Positions 6,852 to 9,722 of a DNA stretch of 9,722 nt are shown in pieces. Made by a program: the position numbers and the translations under genes. Source of the stretch: Saprospiraceae bacterium (lineage in GTDB: Bacteria > Bacteroidota > Bacteroidia > Chitinophagales > Saprospiraceae); the NCBI GenBank assembly GCA_027031145.1, contig JALVEG010000367.1:1-9722 (forward strand), given 5' to 3'. Position 1 is the first letter of the stretch; each line of letters starts with the position of its first letter. The notes beneath the pieces were generated by a model. The model was given only the letters and a program-made list of their open reading frames with translations. It did no database searches and was not told where the DNA came from.

Positions 6852-9722
6852 GTTTCAAGAGAGAAAAAATCTCTTGGTTATGCAACTCAAGAAGTTAAAG
6901 GAGACAACCTTAACAAAGTGCCTAAAGATAATATTGTTAATACCTTATCCGGTAAAGTAGCCGGAGTTCAGGTAAAAAACAATACAAATATGGGTGGTTC
7001 TTCCAATATTGTAATCAGAGGTTTTAAATCTCTAACCGGTAACAACCAGGCTCTTTTTGTAGTTGACGGTGTTCCTGTTAATAACTCAACAGGTAATACC
7101 AGCGCACAGAGATCAGGAAGAAGCGGTTATGACTATGGAAACGCTGCATCTGATATTAATCCTGATGATATAGAATCAGTTAATATTTTGAAAGGTGCTG
7201 CTGCGACTGCTCTTTACGGATCCCGGGCTGCTAACGGTGTTGTTATGATTACAACAAAAAAAGGTTCAAAAGGAAAAGGTATCGGATTGGATTATACTGC
7301 TTCTTTTACTGTAGGTGTTATTGACAAATCAACTTTTCCAAAGTATCAAAAAGAATACGGTGCAGGTTATGGTCCTTATTATAGTAACTCTGAAATTCCT
7401 CAATTGGGACAAGCTGTCATTGGCGGAGATACGGTATGGGTGACTCCTTTTACTGAAGATGCTTCATTTGGTGCAAAATTCGATCCTAATCTGATGGTAT
7501 ATCAATGGGATGCATTTGATCCTTCTTCTCCTGATTTCGGAAAACCAAGACCATGGTTAGCAGGTGCAAACGGACCTATAACATTTTTCAATAACTCAAA
7601 TACATTGAAAAACAGTTTTGCATTCAACGGTTCAACTGATAAATCAACTTACAGATTGTCATATACAAGATTTGATATGACAGGTATTATGCCTAATAGT
7701 AGTCTTAAAAAGAACAATGTAAACTTAACAGCATCATATGATGTAACAAGTAAGTTTACTGTTTCTGCAATGGCAAACTATATAAATACTGCCGGAAAAG
7801 GTCGTAACCATACCGGATATAGTGATAATATTCTTTCCAGCTTCAGACAATGGTTCCAAATGAATGTTGATCTGCAAAGACAAAAGGATGCATATGACAG
7901 AACTCATGAAAATGTAACATGGAACAGATTAGATGTTGATAATCCAGATCCTATTTACTGGGACAATCCATATTGGCAAAGATATGAGAATTATCAAACT
8001 GACGGCAGAAACAGATTGTTAGGTTTTGTAAAAGGAGATTGGAATATAATGGAAGGTTTGGATTTCATGGTAAGATATGCTGTTGATAGTTATACAGAAC
8101 TTAGAGAAGAAAGAAAAGCTATCGGTTCAGTTGCCGGTGCTTTGGGAATCGGAAGACCGGATGTAAGATCAGGTTATGGCAGACTAAACAGAAGTTTCAA
8201 TGAAAGTAACTTTGACATGATGTTGACTTTTAAAAGAGATCTGACAACTGATTTGAATCTTTATGCAATGATAGGAAGCAACATCAGAAGAACAAGCTTC
8301 CAATCAATTTATGCTTCAACAAACGGAGGTTTGATAATAAACAGATTATATGCATTATCAAACTCAAAAAGTACTTTATTACCTCCTCTTGAATCAAAAA
8401 CAACAGTTGGTGTAAATGGTATTTTCGGACAAGTATCATTGGGATATAAAAACTTCCTGTATTTGGACGGTACAATGAGAAGAGATGAGTCTTCAACTCT
8501 TCCTGCTGAAGCAAGGGTATATTATTATCCTTCAGTTTCTACCAGTTTAGTATTCTCTGAATTGATGAATGCTGATTGGTTGGATAATGGTAAATTAAGA
8601 TTGAACTATGCTGAAGTAGGTGCAGACGCTCCTTGGGGTGCAACTTCAGACACTTATTCAAGCAATCCTTTATTTAATGGTAATCCATTATATTCATTAC
8701 CTTATACAAAACAAAATCCTGACCTTAAACCGGAGAGAACAAAATCTTTGGAATTTGGTTTGGAAATGAATATGTTTAAGAATAAATTAGGTCTTGATCT
8801 TTCATTATACAAAATGAATACAGTTGACCAGATTATGCCTGTTGATGTTTCATTTGCTACCGGTTTTGGAAGAAAATATTTCAATGCGGGAGAAATTGAA
8901 AACAAAGGTTTGGAAGTTGTATTAAGACTTATGCCGGTATCTACTCCTTCATTCAAATGGAATATTGACTTTAACTGGGCTAAAAACATCAATACTGTAG
9001 TTGCATTGTATGATGATCCTGAAACAGGAATTAAAATTGAAAACTTAACATTAGCTACTCTACAGGGAGGTGTTTCTATTAATGCAAGAATAGGAGAACC
9101 TTACGGAACTATCCAGGGAAGAGATTTTGTCTATGAAAACGGACAAAAAGTAGTACTACCTAACGGATATTATGCAAGAACATCAACTTCTGATCAGGTG
9201 ATTGGCAATATCAATCCTGACTGGAATGCAGGTATCAATAATACTTTTTCATTTAATGATTTCTCATTTGGATTCTTAATTGACTGGCAACAGGGAGGTT
9301 CTGTATTTTCACTTGACCAATGGTATGGACAGGGAACAGGACTTTATGCTGAGACAGCAGGAACAAATGATCTTGGTAATCCTTTAAGGGATGATGTAAT
9401 CAAAAACGATGATGGAACTTATGACCCTGCTTCAGGAGGTGTAGTTCAAGAAGGTGTAATGGAAACTGAAGATGGAACTTTTGTAACAAACACAATCAGA
9501 GCTTATGCAGGATATTATGGAGGAGCTTATGGTTGGGCAAGAAATCCAAATGCAAGATATGTATATGATGCAAGTTATATCAAACTTAGAGAATTAACTC
9601 TATCTTACAATTTGCCGGGTAAATTTTTAGGAAACGGTTTTGTAAAAGGTGCAACATTAAGTTTTGTTGGTGGAAATCTTTGGATTCTTAAGAAAAATCT
9701 TCCTCATGCAGATCCTGAAGCA
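6525..9722 (+). CDS. Second SusC/RagA-family TonB-linked outer-membrane transporter (3' end outside window)
   Basis: The frame is open for 1066 codons from ATG 6525 to the last base of the window. The signal peptide (residues 1-20), carboxypeptidase-regulatory-like domain (about 23-97) and TonB-box-like LEDVVVTALG (100-109) are nearly identical to the first SusC protein. The plug (about 112-243) differs: VNTLSGKVAGVQV (138-150), IVIRGFKSL (162-170), LFVVDGVPVNNS (177-188), NPDDIESVNILKG (212-224) and AAATALYGSRAANG (225-238). The barrel carries the family landmarks YWDNPYW, RRDESSTLP and LKPERTKSLEFG. The visible end, GGNLWILKKNLPHADPEA, aligns with GRNLWLKTPFTGIDPET near the end of the first protein, so roughly 30-40 residues are missing. 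There is no STN domain. An upstream terminator and its own promoter box make it the head of a separate unit. A SusD partner is expected just downstream but is not visible. The substrate is unknown. Confidence 0.95.
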   Translation, partial: MKKLLLLLFTIVMATSGMIAQKMVHGTVTDDSGSPLIGASVVVKDNPNVGTITDIDGKFQLKVDANAKALVISYIGYTTQEVELGASDEINVTLTSGVQLEDVVVTALGVSREKKSLGYATQEVKGDNLNKVPKDNIVNTLSGKVAGVQVKNNTNMGGSSNIVIRGFKSLTGNNQALFVVDGVPVNNSTGNTSAQRSGRSGYDYGNAASDINPDDIESVNILKGAAATALYGSRAANGVVMITTKKGSKGKGIGLDYTASFTVGVIDKSTFPKYQKEYGAGYGPYYSNSEIPQLGQAVIGGDTVWVTPFTEDASFGAKFDPNLMVYQWDAFDPSSPDFGKPRPWLAGANGPITFFNNSNTLKNSFAFNGSTDKSTYRLSYTRFDMTGIMPNSSLKKNNVNLTASYDVTSKFTVSAMANYINTAGKGRNHTGYSDNILSSFRQWFQMNVDLQRQKDAYDRTHENVTWNRLDVDNPDPIYWDNPYWQRYENYQTDGRNRLLGFVKGDWNIMEGLDFMVRYAVDSYTELREERKAIGSVAGALGIGRPDVRSGYGRLNRSFNESNFDMMLTFKRDLTTDLNLYAMIGSNIRRTSFQSIYASTNGGLIINRLYALSNSKSTLLPPLESKTTVGVNGIFGQVSLGYKNFLYLDGTMRRDESSTLPAEARVYYYPSVSTSLVFSELMNADWLDNGKLRLNYAEVGADAPWGATSDTYSSNPLFNGNPLYSLPYTKQNPDLKPERTKSLEFGLEMNMFKNKLGLDLSLYKMNTVDQIMPVDVSFATGFGRKYFNAGEIENKGLEVVLRLMPVSTPSFKWNIDFNWAKNINTVVALYDDPETGIKIENLTLATLQGGVSINARIGEPYGTIQGRDFVYENGQKVVLPNGYYARTSTSDQVIGNINPDWNAGINNTFSFNDFSFGFLIDWQQGGSVFSLDQWYGQGTGLYAETAGTNDLGNPLRDDVIKNDDGTYDPASGGVVQEGVMETEDGTFVTNTIRAYAGYYGGAYGWARNPNARYVYDASYIKLRELTLSYNLPGKFLGNGFVKGATLSFVGGNLWILKKNLPHADPEA

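Noticed and set aside
8284..8992. Minus-strand open frames of 76 and 96 codons in the 3' part
   Set aside because: They lie opposite the second SusC gene, whose + strand frame is open throughout and carries family landmarks.

Overview
The window is AT-rich DNA from a member of the Bacteroidota, all of it reading on the + strand. The assignment rests on two SusC/RagA-type TonB-dependent outer-membrane transporters, a SusD/RagB-type lipoprotein, TAnnTTTG-type -7 promoter boxes, and A/T-rich starts without Shine-Dalgarno sequences. Genus and species cannot be read from the sequence.

Layout. (1) Positions 1-1035 hold the end of a dTDP-L-rhamnose operon: the last 55 codons of rfbC (3,5-epimerase), then complete rfbD (4-reductase). 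(2) Positions 1036-1492 are a 457-bp gene-free, very AT-rich gap with a candidate promoter and two inverted repeats. (3) Positions 1493-6039 are a susC-susD pair with a 32-bp gap, closed by a strong intrinsic terminator at 6063-6095. (4) The rest of the gap to 6524 has no gene but carries a second candidate promoter followed by an inverted repeat. (5) Position 6525 starts a second SusC gene, open in frame to the end of the window (1066 codons) and lacking only its last few dozen residues. Its SusD partner presumably lies just beyond the window.

How the genes work together. RfbC and RfbD perform the last two steps to dTDP-L-rhamnose, used in surface polysaccharides. Each SusC protein should form an outer-membrane barrel with a TonB-gated plug. 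The SusD lipoprotein caps the first barrel and captures its ligand at the cell surface. No glycoside hydrolase, protease, sulfatase or regulator is present, so the substrates cannot be named.

The most notable feature is that both SusC genes begin with nearly the same 350-bp 5' cassette: 23 bp of leader plus 109 codons for the signal peptide, the carboxypeptidase-regulatory-like domain and the TonB-box segment. By hand count the coding parts differ at 15 of 327 bases, 14 of them synonymous, and the proteins match at 108 of 109 residues. The genes then diverge abruptly into different plugs and barrels. The copies are direct repeats exactly 5032 bp apart. This suggests modular recombination or gene conversion, with possible deletion between copies. 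I saw no CRISPR array, tRNA, rRNA, insertion sequence or recombinase gene.
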